Assembly (NCBI GenBank): GCA_013396525.1
Contig: VWYX01001285.1
Coordinates: 124,001 to 188,000, forward strand
Source: Chaetorhynchus papuensis
Lineage: Eukaryota; Chordata; Aves; Passeriformes; Rhipiduridae
Length of the DNA stretch: 64,000 bases
Reading direction: 5' to 3'
Part shown: positions 1-11,273 of the stretch, piece after piece
Layout of the letters: every line of letters begins with the position of its first letter
Numbering within the stretch: position 1 is the stretch's first letter
Made by a program: the position numbers and the translations under genes
Notes under the pieces: generated by a model
What the model saw: only the letters and a program-made list of their open reading frames with translations
The model's database searches: none
Told to the model about the DNA's origin: nothing

Positions 1-501
1 TCTTCAATTCTAAACTGTGGAAGCCAAAACCGTGTGTCAGATTAGAGCAAACATCGAATGCTGCTGGACTAGCACTTACAATGAACAGGCCAGTCTGCAC
101 TGTGGCATGAAAAATGCACAGGAAAAAACGCCATTTCTAATGACAGATACTACCTTCCAGACATGAGACACCAGTACTGTCCGCCCTATCCTTCTGTTGG
201 TAAAAGCAATAAAATTCCTTACTGTGTATGTAGCCGTAGTAAAATATGCTAGGAATTCATAAGCAGCTAGTACTCACAAGCTGCAGAACTGGGTTGTACG
301 ACTCTAAGTTTATTTTAGTTAAGGAAGTTCTTTCTGCCTGTCCTCCAATCCACAATTTGCATAGCCAGAGACCTACAGTCTCTCAATCTGTAAGAACTGA
401 CCATTTTCCAACCTCCTGCAGACCACACTTTAAGATTTTCTCCACTTCATACCCACATCTATTATTTACAAAACCTTTGTTGCCCTCATAAAATTACAGC
501 C

Positions 502-636
502 ATGCAGGAAAAATATATTAGCCTTGTCCAGCAGCAGGATACAGTGCAAGAAGCCAAGCAGGTGGAGGAGGTGGAAGAAGTCAGAGGCTCCTGGCTGAAG
601 ATGGGAAGACTGCTGGCCAGTTCTGAGCACAGCTGA
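502..636 (+). other. Short Glu/Gln-rich open frame behind a 3' splice-site-like sequence (candidate terminal exon)
   Basis: A 44-codon frame runs from ATG at 502 to TGA at 634-636. It begins three bases after a possible acceptor ending in 'acag' at 496-499, preceded by a moderately pyrimidine-rich tract. The product would be hydrophilic and helix-prone: it starts MQEKYISLVQQQD and has a run VEEVEEV in the middle. Such composition is less typical of random AT-rich frames. Against it: the length is unremarkable, no family is recognised, no clear poly(A) signal was identified close by, and it would be antisense to the leftward gene. It could be a coincidental frame or an exon of an antisense transcript. 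Confidence 0.2.
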
Positions 637-3137
637 AGAATCAAGGAAGACATCAGGGCACAAAGATCTGCTCTTCATACCACAACTGTTTGGCAATCTA
701 GTGTTTATTTACAGATCGTGCTCTGTGTATTTCAGCAGTACCATGGACACCTTATGCCTTTTTTCATTCAAAAGGTTCAGTGGCAGACAGAAATGCCACG
801 TTCCAGTTGCTTTCAGAAAGGGTCAGGTTTCTTTAGCTGGTGATTCTCTTACACTTCAAGCATGGGAAAATTAGCTTCTTTTGTTGTTTGCTTTTAATAT
901 GATAGAACAGTTTTTCTTCTCAAGGAAAATATAAACATAAGCATCAGGAGAAAAATAAGAAAAATAACTGAGTCAACATCATTCCAGTTGCTCTACAAAC
1001 CCCAAATAGCTTAAGTTTTTGCCAAAAAGAACACCAATGCAGAAAACAATATCTTTTAAGGCAATCACTCTTGTCTCTGGAAGACAAGCAAAGAAAAGAA
1101 AAAAGGCAACTCACACTAAGCAGAGCCATTATTTTCCTCTGTTTATTTTGCAAGCTTCTTCAAAGTATCTTGTTGCTAAGAGTGACTTCAACTGAAAAGT
1201 TTGCTCTCACTAGAAAAAAATTCAAGTATAAACACAACATGTTGTTGAAAAATGAGTGGAAAGTTAACACACATTTTGCTGCATCAAAACTACAAAGCTA
1301 CTGAGGAATCTCCAATGGAATTACCTCCGGAGGCTGGAAACTTCCCACTTTTAACCCCATTCCACAGCTTGATCTCTTAAAAGTTTAACTGGCTGAGGGG
1401 AGGAAAGGGGGGCACATACCATTCCCATTTCTGGGAAATACTGTATCTTCCAGCTTAACTATGCCTGTTGAATTGACCAGTCAGCAAAAGAGGTGGGACA
1501 CTGTCACACTCCTCAGGAAGACAGTAGTTAGAGCAACCAGCAGCCTCCATCCCCATCGTTTTTAGCCCCTGATGGCCCAGCAGTGGTTTCACAAGGAAAG
1601 CAAGTATGATACGCTACTGTAACAATGGCAAATCTCCAGATAAACCAAGCAATGGGAACCATGGGCTTTTAAGCAGTGCTGATAACACCAAAATACAGAG
1701 AGAATTCATGTTTTTGGGACAGGCAAATTATCAAAAGAGGCTGTACAACTTGCCCTAATCTGAATGCATCGATCTCCAATGAGCTTTGAAGGCTGCCAGG
1801 CCTTAACAAACCCAGACTCTTAAGACCAATACAGCAGCAGCTTTACAAGGCATGATGCAGAAATGTGATGGCTCCTGCCACTATTTTAGTCACATGCACC
1901 TAGACCCAGGTGATCATAGCTAAATGGTGCAGCAGTCTCTGTCAGCCAACTGCACCAAGAGCCCCAGATTTCCATTTCTAACTCCCAGTGTAGATGGGGC
2001 TCTCACTCAAACTAAATGCTCATTTTCTGGGAAAAAGATCTGCATTTATGCTTGATTTTCAATGCTAGTTGCTTCATCTGCACTGAGACAAGCACTAGCT
2101 GCCACTGACACTGTCACCTTTTTGCCTCTGTTACGATGTATTGCGGCTCAAAGCAACTCTTCCTTCTTTCCAGCACTTCCCTCAGGTGAGGAATCAGAAC
2201 AATGCAAATTGATTCCACTGTGTAGAATCTACTGTAAGTTTTGGTTAATTTTTTAGGAGCAGCTATACAACAAAACCCATAAAACTGAACATTTGTTTAT
2301 GTATTTTAATATTTTAACAGCAGAGTCTCTTACCAGTTGTTAAAAAGTTAGAAGGCTCAAGGAGAGATTAATGAGAGGCTTGGAAGAAACTTCTTAAATT
2401 TACTTTATGTATAGTTTTCCCTTTACTACAAAAGGCCACAAAATCAGGACACGCTCAGAGTTTTTAATTGTAAAGGCAGACAGTTTTTATACTTGCTTTA
2501 AATTCTACAGTATGCTGTTGAATTCCAGAGCAGTACATTGCCGGGAAAAAAACAACATTATAACACCCCCCACAATGAAATCATAGTAGTCTGTCAGTTT
2601 TAATGCTAAACAGTAACTGAGTCTGTAAGCATAAAGCATTCCTGCAGTTTTTTATACTTGGAGTAATGCTTTTTCCCCCACTCTTAAACACAACTTATAG
2701 ATGGCTGGGGGATGACCCCAACACATAGCTGAGAACACACTGAACCTCTACAGTCAAGTATTTAACTTTGAAACTTATTGACCACCATGAAGTGTATTGA
2801 TTATCCAAAGACTTTAAGTTACAGTATCTTTAACTTGCTAAAAAGATTAAAAATAAACTATAATCACCTTTAAAGCCTTTAGTGCACTTGTAAGTGCACA
2901 ACATATAAGTGAGAAAAGGCTTTTACCAGACAGCAGAGGCTACATTTGCCAGTGCTACATTTGCTGTTGATTTGTTTTTGTAACTCTGAAGTTCCACCCC
3001 CTCATTCTTGCTCCTATATTTCTCCTGCACTGCAATAGCAAAAGTGTGCGTGCATCAGTGTGAACATATGTGCCATCATAAGAGGGGGCTGATGCAGAAA
3101 ACAAAAGAGAAAGGAAACAGACTGTGTAAGCTCTCAC

Positions 3138-3158
3138 CATTTCTCTAAAAGGTTCGTG
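3138..3158 (-). other. Possible 21-nt microexon (weak candidate)
   Basis: On the minus strand a good acceptor (pyrimidine-rich, ending 'gttcttacag') precedes 21 nt that end at a good donor (ATG then gtgagag). Read in phase 0 it encodes HEPFREM. However, if it followed the 4035-4090 candidate directly, which ends in phase 1, it would hit a stop codon. It would therefore need an intervening exon or is a decoy. Listed because both splice sites are strong by eye; nothing else supports it. Confidence 0.12.
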
Positions 3159-4034
3159 CTGTAAGAACCTAGACCAAACTCAGCACTGGGAACTGGGCTT
3201 GTTCTTAAGCCATAAATGATAAACAAAGTATGTAAGCAATCAAATACACCCACTACACACATATGTTACCACACTTTTGCCTTCTACCACAGTTGTTTAT
3301 GAAGGAAATTTAGGATACAGCTGTTTCTAAAGCTCTTTTTTCAAGAAATTAGCAACTCCTGAAAGCACAAATCCCTACATCTTCATAAAAGACATCCCAG
3401 CTGATCAGAGCAATGTAATTCTCTGATTATGTACTTCTGGTACAACTAGACACAGGTATCAGAACACCACCAAAATCACAGAGGGAGCTACTCTAGATGA
3501 GTCCCACTATTTAATTTTTTGATACTTTCATACAGAAAGTATCAACTGACTCAACATTCTGATGAACAGAAGACTTATAACCACAAAATACATTCCTCTC
3601 CAGGCATTTCAGAAATGTTAAATCTACATTTCTGAAAAATAATTCTCTGATGTTGCTAGCACTGCCATTAAAAGGAAATTATCTTTCAAGAGCACTGTAC
3701 TACCTTTTTCTTCCCAAATCAGAGATTCAGCATGCCTGCAGAGATTCTGCATATTCCTCAGCTAGACTACAGAGCTTACTCAGTCTTACCTATGTCTGCC
3801 TGCCACAGGGTCCTGATACACAACATGTAATAAATGCAATAGTTAAGACGTGTCAATAAACTTGTCCTTCTGACACTCTATTAACAGACCATTTTATAAA
3901 CATTCATACACCATATGCAAGATCCATATTTATTCAATTATTTTTCTCCTCAGGGCTTTTCCCTGCTTGAGAACCAGAACATCCAGCACCAAAAGAGCCT
4001 CCAGCTTTGAACACCTGTGTGTAGGTACATTCAC

Positions 4035-4090
4035 CTGTCACAACATGCTCCTTACTACACAACTTCGGGGCACTTTCTGTGCTAGGAGAC
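4035..4090 (-). other. Candidate internal coding exon of the leftward gene (56 nt)
   Basis: On the minus strand a textbook acceptor (ending 'tctctatgcatatcttag') precedes 56 nt that end at a donor of form ACAG then gtgaat. Entered with one base completing a codon, it is open and encodes about 18 residues beginning SPSTESAPKLC, with a coding-like Ser/Pro/Lys composition. The other two entry phases hit stops. It joins in frame to the 6707-6756 candidate upstream (2+1 bases give Arg). No domain or family is recognised. Pseudo-exons of this quality are common in vertebrate introns, so RNA evidence would be needed. Confidence 0.28.
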
Positions 4091-6706
4091 CTAAGATATG
4101 CATAGAGAAATATTGCTGTGGAATGACTAAGGTAAGGATAAAAGTCTTTCTATAAATAATAAAAAGAACCATTTTCTTTAAGTTTTCCACAGGGCATTTA
4201 GCTTGTTTGTTTTGGTTATTTTCCTGTTGAACAACCATTTCCTAAACATGGGCATTTCTGGCCAATTTAAGGCTAGTACTGAAGGGGATATCACTTTGAC
4301 CATTTAAACTATTTCCCTTTATCTACACAGTACAAAACTAAGTGTTGTAGAAAGAGCCTTTGTTAAGTATATTTCAGATAATCATTTAGCATTTTTGAGA
4401 AGCCACACTCTATCTTATTAGTTTCAAAAGCTGGACTCTCCATCTACTACACTGTATAGTAAGATCATTTATTCTTGGATGCAAAAAACTGCAAATTTCA
4501 CCCTTCCCACCCCCTCACCAAACTAAGAATCCTGTCTCATTGGACAATTAAAAGTTTTCTGAATTTGCTAATCTGAAACAATATGTTTTTACTGTTGAGA
4601 TGGCAAACCTCAGCAACAGAAGTCCCCAGTGCAATCTTATGCATTAAGCACTTGGAAGCTAAGTCATATTCAAAGTGGGTAGCAAGACATGGATTCACAA
4701 TAAAGTGCTGAAAAGCAATTCAGAAGATATTCCCCCTTCAGTATATTAGGAAACTAATTTGGCTTTAAAACAAACAAGAAAATTTCTTTCTTGACTATTT
4801 CATCTTGTGAACCACTGAATAAAGGTGACATTGCTTCCAATTTAGACATCAGACATGATAGTGAATGCAAGTAAGTGCACAGGTCTGCACTGTGGGAGGA
4901 ATTTGGAGACTGGGAATATGAAAAGACACAGAGAGAAAGAAAATAATGTATGAAAAGAAAGGACTGTAATACATTCAACCATTAAAAAAAAAGCAGTATC
5001 TCTAAAAATAGAAGAAATGTACCAGACAAATGAAAGTATTTATTTCTCTTAAGATATCACTGAAATATGCAATAGCTTGTTCTTCGAATATTTTGTTTGT
5101 CCTTTGTCACTATTCACAATTAAAGAATCCCCAAGCTGTTTACCCAGTTTACCTAATGAGAACAGTCTTAAATCTCACTGATTTTGTTACAAGTCCTAAT
5201 TTTCTAGGGAAGTGCATTTGAAATAAGCCTAGTAACAAAATATTTTCCCTCCAGTGACATTGGTAATTCTGCCCAACACAGAAATAAAAAATATCAGGGA
5301 AACTGAATGCAACAATTGCTTCTCACGTGTACTGGATTCTTCAGAAGTACCATAACATGGATTATTCCCAAAAAGGTCTCTTACACTTTATCATCAAACA
5401 AAGATTACAAGACCTAAACACATCATAAAAGGGATTAATGTGAAGGTGCAAAATATGGATTTGTTTAATGATGGTGGCATATACAAAAAAATTGTTGCAC
5501 CCTGAGATAACCCTCATCCATCAGCTTTGAGCACATGCTTAAAAGTTGTGCAACTCTCTGCCAGAATTCCACAGAACAGGAAACCCAGCACTTTGCTGTG
5601 ACTGAAACAAGTAATGTTTTAATGCATATTATTTAATAATGAAATGATCAGCATCCAATTTTCAAAGATGTGAGTCACCTGGCATTCTGAAGACATTTTA
5701 CTGAGGTGTGCAATGAATTTATCCACATCTACTCCAAGGTAAGTGTTAAACATCTACTAAATCCCCTTTAAGGTACCTCAGAGTCCTTCATTACTGGCCT
5801 AACGTGTGCATGTAAATCTGCATACGTGTGCCCTTTGGTCCTGGCAGACCATCCTGGCCAGTAATCACTATGTACAGCTGGATTCCTTGCACCATGATGT
5901 CACCTTGTGCAGAATGCCCATGTGTGCTGTCCAACTGATCCCTCCGTAGCCACTACTTTTGTGTCCATGGGAAAATGAAGGTGTGTAGACTTATCTGAGC
6001 AACACTAAACTAGGATCTTACTACAACTTGAGACAGGAATTTGAAATGGAAGGTCAATTCCAACAGTGGGAGCACATTGGAAGCCCTGACTAATTGGTAA
6101 GAGTGCCAAAGAGGAGAGGATTACTGAAGAAGCCCACAGGTGCTCAGTGTCTTTGACAAGGACAGAAAGACGCAGTTTCTGGACATTGCCATTAACTTCA
6201 GACAGGCCCATTTGCCTAACCAGTGTGAAACAAACCCTCCCAAGCTCCAAAACAGAGGAAGATAATGATGTTTTACAAAGACAGAAGACAGGGAAGGAAA
6301 CAGCAACTCACAGAATAGACAGACCACCTGCTGTGATGAAACAGAGGTAGGCAACCCTTCCTGGGGTTTTATAAAAGCACAGGGCTTTTATACCACTTGA
6401 TAGCAAGTTCAAGCATGCTCAACAAAAACAAATATGGCTCACAACACAGAGTTTGGTGTATTATTTTTTATTTAAAAATTGAAAACATGGTTAAATTTAC
6501 AAAACATACAAATCCTAATAAAAATGCTGGAGTTCTCTCCGTGTACAAAATGAAACCTGTAAGTCACAATTCTAAGAAATGCCTTCTGAACAACCACTCA
6601 GATACATACTCCTTTCATTTTTCACATGTGGCCCTTGTACTATAGACAAAGCTGACTGCTGTATTTATTTCTGAGAATATGACAGTATTTCACAAAGCCT
6701 CCTCAC

Positions 6707-6756
6707 CTGTTTTTTTCCAAATATTTGACAATCGTACTTCCTTCTCCTCCCAGTCC
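6707..6756 (-). other. Candidate internal coding exon of the leftward gene (50 nt)
   Basis: The minus strand has an acceptor with a long pyrimidine tract ('tgctttttctactgtgtatttttgag') followed by 50 nt and a strong donor (CAG then gtgagg). Entered in phase 0 it encodes GLGGEGSTIVKYLEKN plus two bases, and it leaves in phase 2. All three phases are open, which weakens the frame argument. It sits 273 bp downstream, in minus-strand order, of the 7030-7097 candidate, which leaves in phase 0, so the two are phase-compatible. The function is unknown. Confidence 0.28.
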
Positions 6757-7029
6757 CTCAAAAATACACAGTAGAAAAAGCAGCTATTATAAAAGTAATT
6801 CTTCACCTGCTTCTACCCCTGACATGAGGCTACTGTATCTTGTTCTCAGTCTTCTAAATGCAAATTTCATCCATTCAGTTGCTACTCATGGTAATACAAA
6901 GCAGTTTTGCCTACAGTTCAATGAAAGGCTTCAAAAATCATATGGCAACTTAAAATGACCAAGCAAAAGGATGGCAAAGCTATTAAGCAAGCATTCAGAA
7001 ACCCTCAAAACAAAGAATCGTGCGCTTAC

Positions 7030-7097
7030 CAGAGATAAACACAGCTTTTCTGGACACTCTGGTAATTCTGGCAGAAATGGTTCCAATTGTTTGGTAC
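7030..7097 (-). other. Candidate internal coding exon of the leftward gene (68 nt)
   Basis: On the minus strand 68 nt lie between an acceptor ending 'tatttcctccaag' and a good donor (CTG then gtaagc). Entered in phase 1 it is open throughout and encodes a Leu/Pro/Glu-rich segment, TKQLEPFLPELPECPEK and onwards, leaving in phase 0. Exon 1 at 16,850-16,940 leaves in phase 1, so a direct join preserves the frame. A second frame is also open. No protein family is recognised. It is a plausible exon, but only on splice-signal and composition grounds. Confidence 0.27.
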
Positions 7098-9609
7098 CTT
7101 GGAGGAAATAACTACCCTCCCATGTGCTCCTAGATCTCTCCCCAATTCTGTGTGCTCACCAAAAAGGACTACAGATCCTGTCAGAGGCATTCAGCCTCTC
7201 TAAACACGCTAATAAGTACCTCTGCATTGCTATGGTGCCAGAATACCATAATGACACACTTCAAATAGCTCTTGATAATGGATCCACAAACATCAAGCCA
7301 GTGGGCAGCAATTTGAGAAATGAAATGTGCCTGATGTCAGGTCAGCTGCTACCATGCATTTCCCAGAGATGATATTGGTAATCTTCAGCAAGCTTTGCAC
7401 ACTAGAACAGAAAAACCCCCAGTTTTTCATAAAGTTAGGCTTAAAAGTGCTGAATACATGAGGTCTGCAGCATTATCCCATCTCATCATTCAGTGATACC
7501 TGTTCCACGCTGGTAGTGATGCTCTTCCAAACACAGACTTGACCTGCTTAAACAACGGATGTGGTAAACTGTCCAGGCAGGACACGACAGGTGCCCAGCC
7601 TCAAGAACTCCATTTTCAGGTGAACTTCATCATCCCAGTTTGGAGTTCACTGGGTACTGTGTCAGACATACTTGCAAGGAATGACAAGCTTAAGACAAAT
7701 GACAAAGTGTACAGCATTTGCCATCCATTGAACTGTGGCACCTGACAATGCTGTTCTTCAAGTGCTAGGTAGAAGCAGAGAGACTTCTTATAAAACTTCT
7801 ATTTTCCTCCCAAGTCCCACATTTCTATTAGTTTTGTACCCCAAATTTACAGTGCAGACAGTTATAAAATGAATACAGCACACCAATGGAGGAATTTATT
7901 ACGAGAAAGGTATTGAAATGCTGAGCTTGTTTCCAGGCATTTATGTCCCATCTCTCCAGCAGGATGAACCAACAGTATTTTAATAACAAATAAGACCACA
8001 GCACGCTGTACACTCAAAAATTCTTGTAAATTATTTAGCACAGATGTGCACACCTGAACCAATTTTCATGTATAGATCTGTGATATTGAGCACTCAGGTT
8101 TTAATGCAAGAAGGAATTAATAATGAATACAAAATTATCACCTTGAGAAAACAAATTATATTAATTTTAGCTTCTCTCTTATAAATAGAATCTAAAGAAA
8201 AAAAATCAAACAGCTTCTTTTATGCATACAATATTCTGTCTAGAAGGAGAATGGACCAGAAATCCTTTTGTAGGAAACATAGTGCTTGAAAATTTACCGA
8301 AGTTTTTAAGGAAGTAAATCACCATGATCAAGACCACATTAAGAAGCAGAATATAGATAAGAAATTTATCATCATAATTCAAGCACCAGTGAATACCCAG
8401 CAGAAGTACCAACCAGTATGTAAAAGGCAGTAACTGATTTCATATCATGAATGATCCTGTTCATTACTACCATGTAATATTTGAAGACTAAAAGTCTAAG
8501 TGGATTCAAAAAAGGAATTGAATTAGTGAAAGATAAATTCATTGGCAGCAATTTAGCCCGGCCTTTCATATGCAGCCTCCCAGAAGTTGCTAAGAAATTG
8601 ACTGTAGAGGGAAAGGAATCTCTCTTGGAAGTAAAAATTGAATCCTAGGAGGTGTTTCTTGCATACTTTCCTGAAGACATTTGTTTTTTCAGTTTGTGCA
8701 CTGGGACACATGAGCTACTAGCACAGCTCTGAAAGGCTGACAGTGTGCCCACTATCAGTCACAGGAGTAACAATGTCAATCATCTGAAATCTTCAGCATG
8801 TTCTGATCCAATCACGTCTTCTTCAAAAGCCTGAACAAGCTGACTGAGGTAGTAACATACACAAAATAAATGCTATGACCTCTCTAAAAGCTTAGGGAAA
8901 AGAAAACAAATGAACAGTAACATTTATTGCATTCAGCTTCTACTTGAGTGGGAACATTTTCAGCCTTGCTGTCATCCAGCCCTTCAGGCTGGATCCAAAT
9001 ACAGCCATAGAGAGCAGGAAAACAGGGATAGATTTGTTTTATAACACATGCAAGAATTCCTAAACCAATTAGGTTCATCTTTGAAGCATCTTATTTAGCA
9101 TTCCATTAACTTTTGTCAGAAGATTCTTAATTCTCAAGTCAGAATTGTCAAATTGATGTTTTTAGAAAAACACATGAAATCCATACAAATCTCTACAGAT
9201 TTAAAACACCACCTGAAGCAATTAGTGTAACAGCACTACATCGTAGTCAATTAAAAAATATTGATATACATAAGATCCCGTGTCTGTCAAAATTTATACA
9301 ACGTTGAGGGGAAAAATGGGAAGTTTTGTTGGTATGTGCCATCAACCACTTAATCTATGCTTTCCCACAAAACTTATTTTCGTCCTTCACTAAAGGGAAG
9401 GATGCTTGCCAAGTATAAACCACAGATCAACAGATGATATATTGTGTTCCCAAATCTGCTGCTGGAATGCCTCAGTGCCTTTTGTGCATACTGTTTTTCA
9501 AGAGCAGAGTAAAAAATCTTGGCCTGCAATGAAAACAACGCTTCCACTACATTTTTTGCACAGTTTGAGAACCTGAATAAGCAAGGCAGGACTGTGCAAT
9601 GAGAAGGCC

Positions 9610-9990
9610 GAAGGGGCCAGACTCCTTTACCCCAGATAAGAGACGGCAGAGAAGCAATTTAACCACAGCACACAGCCACTTGTAGGGTAGCAACAGATAT
9701 CACAAATGCAAACTCTTCCTGATGTTAGTGGACAATATTGAATGGGGCAATGGTCACAACTGTAGCTTGGAAGGTTCAGGTTGTATGTGAGCAAAAGTTC
9801 TTCCATTAGGAATAAGTGAAGCACTGAAACAGGTTACCTGAAGAGGCTGTAAATCCCTTTCTTTCAGGAAACTTTTCAAGACGCAGCTTTGTCTAAAGCC
9901 TTGGCTGGATGGATCTAGCCTTGGCAACAGGCCTGCTTCAAGAAGCAGGCCGGACTAGGTGACCCCAGAGCTCCGTTCCAGACAACACTT
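9610..9990 (+). mobile_element. CR1 LINE, old 3' fragment
   Basis: The stretch follows the avian CR1 3' layout in degraded form: '...gcaatggtcacaact', then 'gtgaagcactgaaacaggtt', 'cttttcaagacgc', and the end 'aggccggactaggtgacc' followed by 'agctccgttccaga'. It is clearly more diverged than the copies near the CpG islands, so it is an older insertion. It is 5'-truncated, as most CR1 copies are, and carries no useful frame. Confidence 0.8.
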
Positions 9991-10700
9991 CCATGGACAC
10001 AAACACAAAGTCATCAAAGCAAAGAAACTAAACCATGCTAAACCATTGTATTTAACTATAGATAATAAGCATAAAGAAAAGAAGTTCACGGCAAATTACT
10101 TTAGCACTATCAAAATAAAATTTCATACGGCATATATTGTATGAGACGCTTATTGAAACAAACCACACAGAACTACAGCAACTTTTAATGGAGAGCGTCA
10201 GCACTACTACTCTGTAGTTTCCAGATTTTAAATCAAGGTGATGCACAGCTTCCAAATAGATAAAGTATATTTAACAGCTCAGTAATTGCAGCTTAACATG
10301 CCTCAGTGACTGCAGCTATAGAGAAAGGAAAAAAAGGGAGAACTTCAAGAGCACAAAATTTGAGAAACAGAACCACAATGGAATGCTGAACTGATAGACT
10401 GCAAGGACACTGGGCAGAATGTCCAAGATAAGGCCAGCAGGAACCAGATTAGGAGGAATAAACAAAGCCAACTCATCAAACTAATGTGCTAACTAGGTAA
10501 AAGGCAATTCTGGCAGGGGAAGACTCACAGACACCAACTCACAAAACCCACGTACTCAAAGGAAGACTGAGCATGTGGGCTGATTAGCAGAAGAAGCAAG
10601 AGAGTCATTTAACTAACAGAAATAAAATACTAATTAATAAGATAACTATATAAATTATAGCCAATAAGCATTAATGCCTTTGCTTATCAAAATGTATAAA
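9991..10700. other. AT-rich non-coding stretch, no gene seen
   Basis: Low-complexity A-rich sequence with scattered short frames, all without splice or composition support. The part from about 10,330 may belong to the degraded LTR-like unit described at 10,801-11,273, but I cannot place its inner boundary. Confidence 0.4.
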
Positions 10701-10724
10701 TAATGGAAGGTTTTGATAATTGGT

Positions 10725-10784
10725 GAATTATCAAATTCACCTGGCTATCAATCAGAATTATCAAATTCTAGCTGGCTTTGTGAA
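10725..10784. repeat. Tandem duplication of a 30-bp unit
   Basis: Two adjacent 30-bp copies (10725-10754 and 10755-10784) both begin with the identical 14-mer gaattatcaaattc and share a following 'ctggct'-type core before diverging. Immediately upstream there is a further related 'tttgataattggtgaatta', so the unit may have arisen by slippage at an AT-rich site. Confidence 0.85.
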
Positions 10785-10798
10785 TTTGCCAGCTAGAA
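10766..10798. repeat. Perfect 11-bp inverted repeat with 11-nt loop
   Basis: The left arm ttctagctggc (10766-10776) and the right arm gccagctagaa (10788-10798) are exact reverse complements around an 11-nt spacer. It overlaps the second copy of the 30-bp tandem duplication. It could extrude as a hairpin or mark an element end. Confidence 0.85.
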
Positions 10799-10800
10799 CC

Positions 10801-11273
10801 CCTTTCTGTGCTGAACTAAACAAACTGAATACCTTGACCCTGTGTGGATTGGCCTCCTGAACACTGGGTGAAAGAACCCACTTCGGGACAACAAAGGCTA
10901 GACTCTCAAAAGCAAATATTGACAAATTTATTCACAAATTTACACTTTTTTCCATCTGTAAACAACAACCACTTTGCCAAAAGCTTCTTGCAATGAGGTT
11001 ATGACTCATTTTACCCTTTGCTGTCGATCCCCACTCTTTATGCAACAACCCAGACTTATCATTTGTTGCCATTTGTTGACAGGAAATGATTGCTTACAAC
11101 ACAGGTAACAGCAAGGTCTTTGGGCAATCATAGTTCTGTGGGTCATTCTGGCTACAAACTCACCTCTCCCTAAGCAATTATATACTTCTGTGCCTTGCTT
11201 TGGCTCTAACCTAAATGAAGAAGGTCCATTTAATCACTAGATAATGATACTTATTATTATTTGTCCTGCTACA
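10801..11273 (-). mobile_element. Possible solo LTR of an avian ERVL-like retrovirus (weak)
   Basis: Read on the minus strand, the sequence begins TGTAGCAGGACAAATAATAA at 11,273, a TG start and general style resembling avian ERVL long terminal repeats. It continues with a possible poly(A) signal (aataaa, about 200 bp from the left end of the interval) and a 'cccgaagtgggttctttc' block. I could not find a matching CA end or a target-site duplication, so the boundaries, and whether this is an LTR at all, remain uncertain. There is no gag, pol or env coding sequence nearby. Confidence 0.28.

Larger units (their letters stand above)
1..9608. other. AT-rich, mostly non-coding DNA; probable intronic sequence of the leftward gene
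   Basis: This stretch lies downstream (in minus-strand sense) of the first exon in CpG island 1. It is AT-rich and CpG-poor and has no recognisable conserved protein domain in any frame. Inside it are several short segments bounded by good minus-strand splice sites (3138-3158, 4035-4090, 6707-6756, 7030-7097, listed separately) and a short Glu/Gln-rich plus-strand open frame at 502-636. I see no obvious mobile element here, though old diverged repeats could be missed by eye. That it is intron rather than downstream intergenic DNA is inferred only from the position and direction of exon 1. Confidence 0.5.

Noticed and set aside
80..99. 20-nt minus-strand segment between good splice sites near the left edge
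   Set aside because: It is too short to judge, several comparable decoys lie in the same kilobase, and the window ends before any neighbour can be tested.
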